The notes below the pieces were generated by a model. It saw only the letters and a program-made list of their open reading frames with translations. It did no database searches and had not been told where the DNA came from. From positions 124,001 through 188,000 of the forward strand of contig NZ_LGCI01000005.1 of assembly GCF_001281525.1 (NCBI RefSeq): a DNA stretch of 64,000 bases. Reading direction: 5' to 3'. Position 1 is the first letter of the stretch; each line of letters opens with the position of its first letter. The translations under genes were made by a program, and so were the position numbers. The DNA is from Lysinibacillus macroides. Its GTDB lineage: Bacteria > Bacillota > Bacilli > Bacillales_A > Planococcaceae. Below are positions 24,485-32,974 of this stretch, one piece after another.

Positions 24485-25762
24485 ATGCTTGTAGATTTTA
24501 GCGTAAAAAATTGTTTAAGTTATAAAGATGAAACATCATTTTCAATGGTAGCAGGAAGTCGACTGCGTAAATGGAAGGATACACATACGATGCAGCTTGA
24601 TTCACTATGTCTTGTGAAAAGTGCATTTATTTTTGGTCCAAATGGTAGTGGAAAATCAAATCTTTTTACGGCCATTAAAGTATTACGTTCTCTCTTATTT
24701 AATTTTGAAAGTTTAAATAATGTAAAGCAATTACGTCTACCCTATCAACCGTTTAAATTAGCAAGACAGCAGGACAAGCCAACGGAGTTTATGATTTCTA
24801 TTTTTTTAGATGGAGCTTTATACGATTATGAAGTACAGTATAATGCTGCACAAGTTCTTTTTGAGCGTCTGAGCAAAACGACACGTACAGGGAAAGAGGA
24901 ATTATTTGTTAGACAATGGGATGGTACAGCTTATATTTATGAAACGCTACAGACGACAGCACAGGAATTGACAAAATATACAAGGAACAATACGGCCTTT
25001 TTATCTGTTTTACATGTTTTTAATGACCCAGATGCGATTCAAATATTCGACTGGTTTTTACATAAGATTCTGTTCTTAGATGAAGCAAATCGGTTATCAA
25101 GTCATCCTCTTATTCGTAAACTTGAAGAGGAGCCTTTTAAAAAGGAAGTGATGAAGCTTCTTAAAATTGCAGATTTTTCAATTCAAGATGTAACGGCTAG
25201 ACGTGTGGAACGCAGAGAAAAAAATACGATTGGCTATGAATTTGATGCCTCTGAGGTGATTCAGGAGGTCGATATTGATCTGCATTATTTAGCATTTGAT
25301 GAACTAGGTGCTCCGATAGGAACAGAGACAATTAATTGGACAATGGATTCTAAAGGAACAGTGCGTATGCTGCATTTAGCATGTGTGATGGTGGATGCAT
25401 ACAATAAAGGAAAGACCATTTTTATAGATGAGTTTGATACAGCCTTTCATGTATCAATTTGTGAGTTTTTAATGGCGATTATGAATAGCAAGCGCAATAC
25501 GAGTAACCAATTTGTTGTGACAAGCCATGAAATAGAATTGCTGGATCAGCCATTACGAGCCGATCAAATTTGGTTTGTGAATAAAAGCTTTAAAAATGAA
25601 TCGGAGCTATATTCTTTATTTGATTTTGTAGATCTGCAGAAGAAGCGCGGCGATGTGACCTATGCAAAACGTTATTTAAAAGGGGAATTTGGTGCAACAC
25701 CTGTGATTAATGAATATTTATCAGAACAATATTTAGAGGAAGCGGAGGTATCGAAGCAGTGA
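24485..25762 (+). CDS. AAA_15/ABC-like ATPase, RloA/AbiLi-type
   Basis: 425 residues from the ATG at 24485 (GGAGG 7 bases upstream). Walker A is FIFGPNGSGKSNLF (residues 48-61), Walker B is TIFIDEFD (311-318), and VVTSHE (344-349) is the switch histidine. The ABC signature is degenerate (MDSKGT, 287-292). This is the AAA_15 group of SMC/OLD-like ATPases found in anti-phage systems. The central 150 residues (insert between the motifs) are variable. The next gene, an RloB protein, overlaps by 4 bases, so the two form one translationally coupled module. The pair matches the AbiL (AbiLi-AbiLii) layout. Confidence 0.78.
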   Translation: MLVDFSVKNCLSYKDETSFSMVAGSRLRKWKDTHTMQLDSLCLVKSAFIFGPNGSGKSNLFTAIKVLRSLLFNFESLNNVKQLRLPYQPFKLARQQDKPTEFMISIFLDGALYDYEVQYNAAQVLFERLSKTTRTGKEELFVRQWDGTAYIYETLQTTAQELTKYTRNNTAFLSVLHVFNDPDAIQIFDWFLHKILFLDEANRLSSHPLIRKLEEEPFKKEVMKLLKIADFSIQDVTARRVERREKNTIGYEFDASEVIQEVDIDLHYLAFDELGAPIGTETINWTMDSKGTVRMLHLACVMVDAYNKGKTIFIDEFDTAFHVSICEFLMAIMNSKRNTSNQFVVTSHEIELLDQPLRADQIWFVNKSFKNESELYSLFDFVDLQKKRGDVTYAKRYLKGEFGATPVINEYLSEQYLEEAEVSKQ

Positions 25763-26334
25763 GAGTACGTCAACAAGGGAGCCGAACACTGCGTAAAACG
25801 ATTTTAATTTATTGTGAAGGTGAGACAGAGCGCATTTATTTTGAACAAATGCGTATTTTAAAGCGCTCTAAAATGGTGAGTGTCAAAATAAAAAATGTGA
25901 AACGCTCTGCCATCAAACTTGCTCAGCATGCATATCGAGATTCAAGTTATCAATATTTTGATGAGGTTTGGGTTGTCTTTGATAAGGATGATTTAACAGA
26001 AAAGCAATTAGAAGAAGTGAATACATTTTGCGAGGAAAAAAATATTTATATTGCTTATACAAATGAGGCATTTGAATTATGGCTACTGTTGCATTTTGAG
26101 GAAGTTGATAGCACAGAAAAATATCCGAGGGCTGTATTAAACGACAAAATGGAGCAGCATCTTGGGGTCAAGCGTTATTTCCGCCATAAAGCAGATGAAT
26201 CTATTATTGCTCCTATTGCCTTACGCCATGAGGTAGCCATGAAAAATTGCGCTAATATGATGGCACTAAGACAAGCTGAGAGCCGTGATAATCCGTACTG
26301 TAACGTACATGAAATGATACGATACATATTTTAA
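25759..26334 (+). CDS. RloB-family protein (putative nuclease partner)
   Basis: 191 residues from a GTG at 25759 that overlaps the ATPase stop (GTGA). The RloB pattern is clear: ILIYCEGETERIYFEQM (Glu at 20, 22, 24), WVVFDKDD (Asp at 75, 77, 78) and NEAFELWLLLHFE (102-113). These acidic clusters resemble a Toprim metal site, and the family is thought to be the toxic nuclease of two-gene abortive-infection systems with an AAA ATPase. The catalytic residues appear intact. No mobile-element boundary is visible next to the pair. Confidence 0.78.
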   Translation: MRVRQQGSRTLRKTILIYCEGETERIYFEQMRILKRSKMVSVKIKNVKRSAIKLAQHAYRDSSYQYFDEVWVVFDKDDLTEKQLEEVNTFCEEKNIYIAYTNEAFELWLLLHFEEVDSTEKYPRAVLNDKMEQHLGVKRYFRHKADESIIAPIALRHEVAMKNCANMMALRQAESRDNPYCNVHEMIRYIF

Positions 26335-26517
26335 TAGTAATAAATTTCATTTTTGGGCTATGAGTATGACGAATAGATAGATGCCATAATTGTTTTATGC
26401 TAAATGGATTCGAATAAAAATATTCGTCAGAGAGAGTAGGATTGAAAATTGCTTTACTAAGAAGAAGCGTAAGGGCAGTCTCAATGTACTAATTTACATA
26501 TTGAGGTTCGTTAAAAT

Positions 26518-26548
26518 AAGCCATCAGCAATGTTCTGCTGATGGCTTT
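26518..26548 (+). terminator. Terminator between the RloB gene and yhfH
   Basis: AAGCCATCAGCA pairs perfectly with TGCTGATGGCTT around ATGTTC. The T-run is short; it may serve the minus-strand yhfH gene, which ends 7 bp away. Confidence 0.7.
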
Positions 26549-26553
26549 GCTTA

Positions 26554-26679
26554 CTATAGAGAGTTGCAGTTTTCACAGTGATGGCTGTAGCATTCACTTT
26601 GCTCTTCCATTTTTTCTCCACACTCTACACAAGTTTTCTCTGGTAAATTTCTGAAAAATTCCATAACGTTTTCTAACAT
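26554..26679 (-). CDS. yhfH: YhfH-family small zinc-ribbon-like protein
   Basis: 41 residues, MLENVMEFFRNLPEKTCVEC then CGEKMEEQSECYSHHCENC. The two CxxC pairs suggest a zinc ribbon. It matches by eye the small YhfH proteins of Bacillaceae, for which no function is known. GAGGAGG lies 8 bases upstream of the ATG. It is too short for many gene callers. Confidence 0.8.
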   Translation of the reverse strand: MLENVMEFFRNLPEKTCVECGEKMEEQSECYSHHCENCNSL

Positions 26680-27120
26680 ATCTATTTCCTCCTCAGTAGG
26701 TAACTGTTATATATAAATTATTTGATATTTGTATTGTATTATAACAGATAGAAAACGTCAATGTAATAATCAGAATATTTCGCATTGTTTTTGTCAATTT
26801 TATGACATGTAATAATATAATCATTTAATAAAGGAAACACGGCCATTGGCGTTATTACAATTTAGGATACCAGAAGGAAGAATATAACTAAAAAATAGGA
26901 TGATACCAACGAAGAAATTTTAAGAATATAGGAAGCTGAGAGCAAAAGATGTTCTAAGACATGATCACTGAGGGAAATCATTCCGGCAATTTTTAATCGA
27001 GATAAAATAGCAAGTACGTTAAAAGTGTTCTCCAGTAGCGATTTATTGTTTTGACACTTTGTCGAAAGAGAGGCATGTTTAGGGAAGAGAAACATATAGT
27101 GTATATGGAGCGAACAAAGT
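26680..27120. other. Intergenic region between yhfH and katE, no gene
   Basis: About 440 bp, A/T-rich. An exact TGTCGAA (Spo0A half-box) occurs at 27060-27066 with TTGACA just before it (27051-27056). TATAACAG/CTGTTATA repeats occur near 26705 and 26750. No clear SigB, SigF or SigG promoter for the catalase could be fixed. Confidence 0.4.
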
Positions 27121-29208
27121 ATGGAGATGAAAGGGGATTACGTGGATCACTCAAAGTCAGATCAACCTAAAAATGCAAAGGACAATGCGAAGGATCAGCA
27201 GCTTGAGCCATTTCGTGTCGAAAATGATGATACAAAGATGACAACAAATCAGGGGCTAAGGGTGTTCAATGATGAGGACTCACTCAAAGCAGGTATTCGT
27301 GGCCCTACAATTATGGAGGATTTTCATCTTAGAGAAAAAATTACTCATTTTGATCATGAACGGATTCCAGAGCGGGTGGTACATGCGAGAGGTTTTGCAG
27401 CACATGGTGAATTTGAACTGTATGAGTCGATGAGGGAGTATACCAAGGCTAGTTTTTTACAGGACCCAAAAAAGAAAACGCCTGTGTTTGTAAGGTTTTC
27501 GACAGTTGTAGGTAGCTTAGGATCAATGGATACAGCGCGTGATGTACGTGGATTTGCAACGAAATTTTATACCGATGAAGGAAATTATGATTTAGTGGGT
27601 AATAATATTCCTGTCTTTTTTATTCAGGATGCGATCAAGTTTCCTGATTTAATTCATGCGGTAAAGCCGGAGCCACATAATGAAATGCCGCAAGCAGCCT
27701 CTGCCCATGATACGTTTTGGGATTTTGTGGCGAACAATCAGGAGATTGCCCATATGATTATGTGGCATATGTCTGATCGAACCATTCCTAGGAGCTTTCG
27801 TATGATGGAAGGCTTTGGTGTCAACACATTCCGCTTCGTCAATGACAAGGGAAGATCGAGATTTGTGAAATTTCATTGGAAGCCTGTGCTAGGCGTGCAT
27901 TCGCTTGTTTGGGATGAGGCACAAATTATCGCGGGGAAGGATCCTGATTTTCAACGTCGAGATTTATGGGAATCTATTGAAATCGGTGATTATCCAGAGT
28001 ATGAGCTTGGGGTCCAAATACTTGAACCAGAGGATGAATTTAAGTTTGATTTTGATATTTTAGATGCCACAAAGCTATGGCCAGAGGAATTAGTACCAGT
28101 AAGGAAGATTGGCAAGATGACCTTAAATCGCAATGTGGATAATGTCTTTGCTGAAACAGAGCAAGTTGCCTTCCATCCAGGAAATGTTGTACCAGGTATT
28201 GATTTTACGAATGATCCGCTATTACAAGGGCGTCTCTTCTCCTATTTAGATACACAGTTAATTCGATTAGGGGGTCCTAATTTCACAGAGATTCCCATTA
28301 ATCGTCCCATCTGCCCTGTTCATAATAATCAGCGTAATGGCTTTAGCCGACAGACAATTAATGTAGGGAAAGTAAGCTATCACAAAAATTCACTTGCCAA
28401 TAATACGCCAGCTACTTCCACAGCAAGGGAAGGTGGCTATGTTCACTATGAGGCAAAGGTTGAGGGCCGTATTACAAGAGCGCGTAGTAAATCCTTTGAT
28501 GACCATTTTTCACAAGCACGGTTATTTTGGAATAGTATGTCTCCACCTGAAAAGCAGCATATTATTGATGCCTTTAGCTTTGAGGTTGGAAAAGTGAAAA
28601 GTAAGGCAATTCGTCAGCAGGTAGTAGATATGTTTGTTCATGTAGATAAAGTAATGGCTACAACGGTGGCAGAAAATGTGGGCGTTCATCGTCCTAGCGG
28701 AGAGCAGTCCAAGGTTACAGCCTCATCGCCAGCACTGAGTCAAGCCAATACAATAAAATTACCTTATACGCTGAAAGTCGGTGTTTTAATTGGAGATGAC
28801 TTTGATGCAAATGAGGTTGGAGAAGTATTAAAGCATTTAACAAGGCAGGGCGTACGTTATAGTATTGTTTCTGATCGATTAGGCATTGTGACAAGCAATA
28901 GCGGTGTTCAGTTAACAGCAAGTGAAACATTTATCACGACAGATGCAGTATTATTTGATTCTCTATATATTGTGGGGGTAAAGACCAGTAATCAAGCTAA
29001 ATTTAATACACATATTGTGAATTATATTAATGAAGCATATCGTCATTATAAGCCAATTGGATTTGCTGCTACTGGTACAACCTTTTTTAATATGTCAAAC
29101 GCAAATACTGGACCTGGTATTGTTTTAGCGACAGGTAATCGGGATTTTGCGAAAAAATTTGTCGCTGCCATTGCTCAGCAACGATTTTGGCAACGAAATA
29201 TTTATTAA
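27121..29208 (+). CDS. katE: Large-subunit (HPII/KatE-type) catalase
   Basis: 695 residues, the size of clade 2 catalases. Catalytic His88 in ERVVHARGF, Asn161 in [11 protein letters not shown], and heme-ligand Tyr375 in RLFSYLDTQ. After the beta-barrel core a C-terminal ~170 residues form a DJ-1/PfpI-like domain ([19 protein letters not shown] onward), as in HPII/KatE. It breaks down hydrogen peroxide in the cytosol or spore. GGAG lies 10 bases before the first ATG (27121); a second ATG is two codons later. Confidence 0.94.
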   Translation: MEMKGDYVDHSKSDQPKNAKDNAKDQQLEPFRVENDDTKMTTNQGLRVFNDEDSLKAGIRGPTIMEDFHLREKITHFDHERIPERVVHARGFAAHGEFELYESMREYTKASFLQDPKKKTPVFVRFSTVVGSLGSMDTARDVRGFATKFYTDEGNYDLVGNNIPVFFIQDAIKFPDLIHAVKPEPHNEMPQAASAHDTFWDFVANNQEIAHMIMWHMSDRTIPRSFRMMEGFGVNTFRFVNDKGRSRFVKFHWKPVLGVHSLVWDEAQIIAGKDPDFQRRDLWESIEIGDYPEYELGVQILEPEDEFKFDFDILDATKLWPEELVPVRKIGKMTLNRNVDNVFAETEQVAFHPGNVVPGIDFTNDPLLQGRLFSYLDTQLIRLGGPNFTEIPINRPICPVHNNQRNGFSRQTINVGKVSYHKNSLANNTPATSTAREGGYVHYEAKVEGRITRARSKSFDDHFSQARLFWNSMSPPEKQHIIDAFSFEVGKVKSKAIRQQVVDMFVHVDKVMATTVAENVGVHRPSGEQSKVTASSPALSQANTIKLPYTLKVGVLIGDDFDANEVGEVLKHLTRQGVRYSIVSDRLGIVTSNSGVQLTASETFITTDAVLFDSLYIVGVKTSNQAKFNTHIVNYINEAYRHYKPIGFAATGTTFFNMSNANTGPGIVLATGNRDFAKKFVAAIAQQRFWQRNIY

Positions 29209-29288
29209 ATTAATGCTAAAAAGCTGAATAGCCACAGAAAGAAGAGCAATAATGATGAATCAGCAGCGAATATCTGTGAAAATAAAAG

Positions 29289-29336
29289 GCACATTATAGG
29301 TAGGGACTGATGACCCATCCTATAATGCGCTTTTTT
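29289..29336 (+). terminator. Terminator after katE
   Basis: GCACATTATAGG pairs with CCTATAATGCGC and is followed by TTTTTT. Confidence 0.85.
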
Positions 29337-29490
29337 AATTAACTTCAGGTTCTTCTGCTTGTTCCCCAGGTGTTGTAGAGAGATATAAGAAAGCCTCATC
29401 TTGCAAAAGTAATAATTTTTCCTCGCAAATCCCATGTGCTAATGGTCCAGAAAAAATAGATTCCCACCATGTTCCAGTTGTTGTTGTCAT
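29335..29490 (-). CDS. Small protein of unknown function
   Basis: 51 residues, MTTTTGTWWESIFSGPLAHG then ICEEKLLLLQDEAFLYLSTT, ending in an acidic tail (PGEQAEEPEVN). The ATG at 29490 has a weak GGGGG 11 bases upstream. Length, lack of stops in a region with no other gene, and an amphipathic middle suggest a real gene, but I know no family. An overlapping ATG in another frame gives only 31 residues. Confidence 0.5.
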   Translation of the reverse strand: MTTTTGTWWESIFSGPLAHGICEEKLLLLQDEAFLYLSTTPGEQAEEPEVN

Positions 29491-29696
29491 TCATCTACGC
29501 CCCCGTTTCGGTTTTAATATGTAGTTGTATATTTCCCAAGAAGAAAAAACTAAAACATGTCATTTACCACTTCAACAGTCACCTCCGAGGAAGAAAGAGG
29601 ATTTTTGCCTATCAATGTTGTATCGTATAGACACAGATAGTTTGTTTCAAAATGACAAAACTATGTATGCCATTTTAAAAAAGGGGTGCTTTAACA

Positions 29697-31086
29697 ATGA
29701 ATTTTACAACACAAGATGTAGAGAATATGATTACAGAACAGCGTCAATTTTATTTTTCACGTGCAACAAAAAGTACAAAATTTCGCAAGGAACAGCTAAC
29801 AAAATTAAAAAAAGCTATTTTAAAGTACGAGCAGGATATCATCAATGCGCTATATTTAGATCTTCGTAAAAGTGAATTTGAAGCTTATGCTACAGAAATT
29901 GGCATTGTTTTAGATAGTATTTCATATATGGTTAAGCATGTAGAGGAATGGATGAAGCCAGAAGCCGTTAAAACACCCATTCAATATCAGATGGGAAAGA
30001 GCTTTATTGTGCGAGAGCCGTATGGTGTGACATTAATTATTGGACCGTTTAATTATCCATTTCAGCTTGTCATGGAGCCATTAATAGGAGCAATTGTTGG
30101 CGGTAATACAGCAATTGTTAAACCATCGGAAAGCTCTGTACACACTGCAGCGATTGTGAAAAAAATAATTGAAGAAACATTCCATCCCTCTTATATCCGT
30201 GTTGTGGAAGGAGAAAAAGAGGAGGTCACAGCCCTTATTCATGCATCTTTTGATTATATCTTTTTTACGGGCAGTGTAGCAGTTGGCAAAGTGGTTGCAA
30301 AGGCAGCGGCAGAGCGTTTAACCCCCTGTTGCCTTAGAGTTGGGTGGAAAAAGCCCTGCTATTGTCGATCAAACCGCTAACTTAGAAGTAGCAGCAAAAC
30401 GCATTGTGTGGGGAAAATTCACGAACACAGGACAAACTTGTGTAGCACCAGATTATGTAATGGTGCACAAGGATGTTTATGATCCTTTTATGAAGATCGT
30501 AAAAGAAACAATACGTTCATTTTATGGAAAAAATCCATTGAAAAGCCCTGATTACGGTCGCATTGTGAACCTTAGACAATTTGATCGTTTACAGCAAATT
30601 ATCGTAGAAGAACGGGATGCCATTACATTGGGTGGACGAGTAGATCGCGATGATTTATATATTGAACCGACAATTATTGAATATGTAAAATGGTCAAGCC
30701 CATCTATGCAGGAGGAACTTTTTGGTCCTATTTTACCTGTGATGGTCTATCAAGATTTACCACTGGCCATTCATCAAATTCGTCAATTACCTAAGCCTTT
30801 AGCAGCTTATTTCTTCTCAGAACATGAAAAGGCAATTCAATACTTTTTAGAAGAACTTCCTTTTGGTGGCGGATGTATTAATGATACAGTTACGCATGTG
30901 GGGAACCTACACTTACCATTTGGCGGTGTCGGTCCTTCAGGTGTGAAGGCTTATCATGGTAAAGCTAGCTTTGAAAACTTTACACACCCTAAATCCATTT
31001 TAAAGAAATCTTCTAAGCTAGAGACAAATGTTCTTTTCCCACCCTATAAACAAAAGGTGAAGATTGTGCGTTCATTGATGAAATAA
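29697..31086 (+). pseudogene. Class 3 aldehyde dehydrogenase with a frameshift (YwdH-like)
   Basis: Two overlapping frames make one ~462-residue aldehyde dehydrogenase. The first (29697-30380) runs through GVTLIIGPFNYPFQLVMEPLIG and FFTGSVAVGK; the second (30340-31086) holds NTGQTCVAPDYV (catalytic Cys), EELFGPILPV and LPFGGVGPSG. The break lies at a run of five C (30322-30326); with four C the text reads ALELGGKSP, restoring the catalytic Glu motif. Either a true inactivation or a sequencing error. The enzyme family oxidises fatty or aromatic aldehydes. The start follows AAAGGGGTG. Confidence 0.85.
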
Positions 31087-31093
31087 TACAACT

Positions 31094-31134
31094 GGAGGTA
31101 CCTCAACTTAAAGAATAAGGTGCCTCCTTTTTTT
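31094..31134 (+). terminator. Terminator after the aldehyde dehydrogenase
   Basis: GGAGGTACCT pairs with AGGTGCCTCC (one G-U) and is followed by eight T. Confidence 0.85.
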
Positions 31135-31213
31135 CTAAAAGTTCTGCATAAATATGTCGAAAAATGGCGATTATTCATTAAAAATTTTAAGAAAAACATA
31201 TTTTTTATAATAA

Positions 31214-31227
31214 TGAAAACGTTTTCG
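31214..31227 (+). promoter_or_regulatory. cre-like CcpA site before murE
   Basis: TGAAAACGTTTTCG matches the TGWAANCGNTNWCA cre consensus at all but the last base and contains the perfect palindrome GAAAACGTTTTC. It is about 150 bp before murE. Confidence 0.4.
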
Positions 31228-31306
31228 CTGAAAAAATACATGAGAGACATTTTATTTATTAAGAAATAAGTAGTAAAATAAATTCAAAAGAAGTGGGGGT
31301 TTTTCT

Positions 31307-31323
31307 TGTCGTATTTTGTCGAA
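31307..31323 (+). promoter_or_regulatory. Tandem Spo0A boxes before murE
   Basis: TGTCGTA (31307-31313, one mismatch) and TGTCGAA (31317-31323, exact) are in direct repeat with a 10-bp period, the arrangement bound by the Spo0A dimer. The exact box overlaps a possible -35 (TTGTCG, 31316-31321). A further exact TGTCGAA occurs at 31155-31161. Confidence 0.55.
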
Positions 31324-31372
31324 TGGGCAAAAATAACGATATGAGTGTAGAGATTGATTGGAGGACTATGAA

Positions 31373-32839
31373 ATGTATGCAGAGGAATTGTTAAGTGCAT
31401 TACCTTTGAAAAAAATAATTGGTGAGCTGCCAAACCAGGTTAGTGATATTGTAATAGATTCAAGAAGTGTACAGCCAAATAGTATGTTTGTTTGTATTAA
31501 AGGCTATACGGTTGATGGACATGACTATGCGCAAAAGGCTGTGGATGGTGGTGCAACCATAGTTGTAACAGAACGTAAACTACCCTTAGAAGAGACGATT
31601 GCACAGGTTATTGTGAAAGATACGGATCGTGCAGTGGGTTTATTAGCTGCAAAGTTTTTTGATTACCCTTCAAAGGATATTACAATGATCGGCGTAACAG
31701 GTACAAATGGTAAAACATCTGTCACAGGCATTATTCAAAATATCATGCAAGGCATGGGCGAAAAATCTGCATTAACGGGTACAATTGGCTTTAATTTAAA
31801 TGGAATTTTATATGAATCTGCCAATACAACGAGCGATGCGTTATCAACGCAACAAATGATCTTTCGGGCAAAAATGGAAGGTTGCAGTTTGATGACGATG
31901 GAGGTTTCATCACATGGACTAGCACTTGGTCGATTGGCAGGTGTTGATTATGATATTGCAATTTTTACAAACCTAACGCACGACCATCTTGATTTTCATG
32001 GTACGATGGAGGAATATGGACATGCGAAAGGCTTATTATTCTCTCAACTTGGGCAAGATTTAGAAAAGCATAAATTTGTTGTACTAAATGCAGATGATCC
32101 CTGGTCAGAGCGTTATGCTGCCTTAACGCCATTTCCTGTGTGGACATATGGCTTACAAAATGACAATGCGGATTTCCGTGCCATTAACTGTGAATATCAC
32201 GATTATATGACAATTTTTGATGTAGAGATGCCAGAAGGAATTTATCGTGTAAAAATGCATTTACTTGGTGAGTTTAATATTTACAATGTCTTAGCAGCAA
32301 TGGTGGCGTTTTATGGTCGTGGTTATTCTATGGAGGCAATTATTGAACAAGTTGAGCAATTACCACCAGTCAAAGGCCGTATGGAAAAAGTATGCTCGGA
32401 TTTGCCTGTACAAATTTTTATTGATTATGCACATACACCAGATGCTATCGAGAAAGCTATTGAAGCCGCACAGCCTTATAAAAAGGGCAAGCTGATTTTC
32501 CTAGTAGGAACAGGCGGCAATCGTGATAAATCAAAGCGACCTGCTATGGCCGAAAAGGCATCAGCAGCAGATTATGTCATTTTAACGACAGATGACCCTC
32601 GCTATGAGGATTATGATAGTATTACAAGCGATCTTGCCAAAGGTATGCAGCATAGTAATTATGCTTGCATTGGAGATCGTGCAGAGGCAGTGCGACATGC
32701 GATTGGGGTGGCAGAGCCAGATGATATCATTATTTTTGCGGGTAAAGGGCATGAGGATTATCAAATTATCGAAAACACAAAATATCCACATAGTGATGCA
32801 GAAATTGCCCTAGAAGCAGGTCATTTAAAATTTGTTTGA
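31373..32839 (+). CDS. murE: MurE, UDP-MurNAc-tripeptide synthetase
   Basis: 488 residues from the ATG at 31373 (GGAGG 8 bases upstream). Mur ligase: GVTGTNGKTSVTG is the ATP loop, NTTSDALSTQQMI and MEVSSHGLALGR are UDP-MurNAc-binding, and FIDYAHTPDAIEKA marks domain 3. The amino-acid specificity motif reads D-D-P-R at 407-410. DNPR is the meso-diaminopimelate type, and DDPN/DNPA-like motifs are lysine types, so the arginine favours diaminopimelate and the second Asp is intermediate. It stands alone, outside any cell-division cluster, and tandem Spo0A boxes lie upstream. Confidence 0.92.
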   Translation: MYAEELLSALPLKKIIGELPNQVSDIVIDSRSVQPNSMFVCIKGYTVDGHDYAQKAVDGGATIVVTERKLPLEETIAQVIVKDTDRAVGLLAAKFFDYPSKDITMIGVTGTNGKTSVTGIIQNIMQGMGEKSALTGTIGFNLNGILYESANTTSDALSTQQMIFRAKMEGCSLMTMEVSSHGLALGRLAGVDYDIAIFTNLTHDHLDFHGTMEEYGHAKGLLFSQLGQDLEKHKFVVLNADDPWSERYAALTPFPVWTYGLQNDNADFRAINCEYHDYMTIFDVEMPEGIYRVKMHLLGEFNIYNVLAAMVAFYGRGYSMEAIIEQVEQLPPVKGRMEKVCSDLPVQIFIDYAHTPDAIEKAIEAAQPYKKGKLIFLVGTGGNRDKSKRPAMAEKASAADYVILTTDDPRYEDYDSITSDLAKGMQHSNYACIGDRAEAVRHAIGVAEPDDIIIFAGKGHEDYQIIENTKYPHSDAEIALEAGHLKFV

Positions 32840-32861
32840 TTGAAAATAGGATTTTAAGAGA

Positions 32862-32899
32862 GCCTTTTAGTCATCACTAAAGGGTTTTCTTTTTGGTGA
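32862..32899 (+). terminator. Probable terminator after murE
   Basis: CCTTTTAGT pairs with ACTAAAGG and is followed by TTTTCTTTTT. Confidence 0.6.
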
Positions 32900-32974
32900 T
32901 TTCATGTAAAAAGGTTGTACGAAAGGCAGAACTTCTTTTATTATTAGGAAGTATGAAAAAAGGAGAATAACGAG

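Noticed and set aside
24485-26334. PARIS (AriA-AriB) system
   Set aside because: The ATPase type is related, but the partner shows the RloB pattern, not a DUF4435-type Toprim protein.
29361-29496. Alternative 31-residue frame starting 5 bases upstream of the 51-residue gene
   Set aside because: Shorter, no better ribosome-binding site, and ends early.
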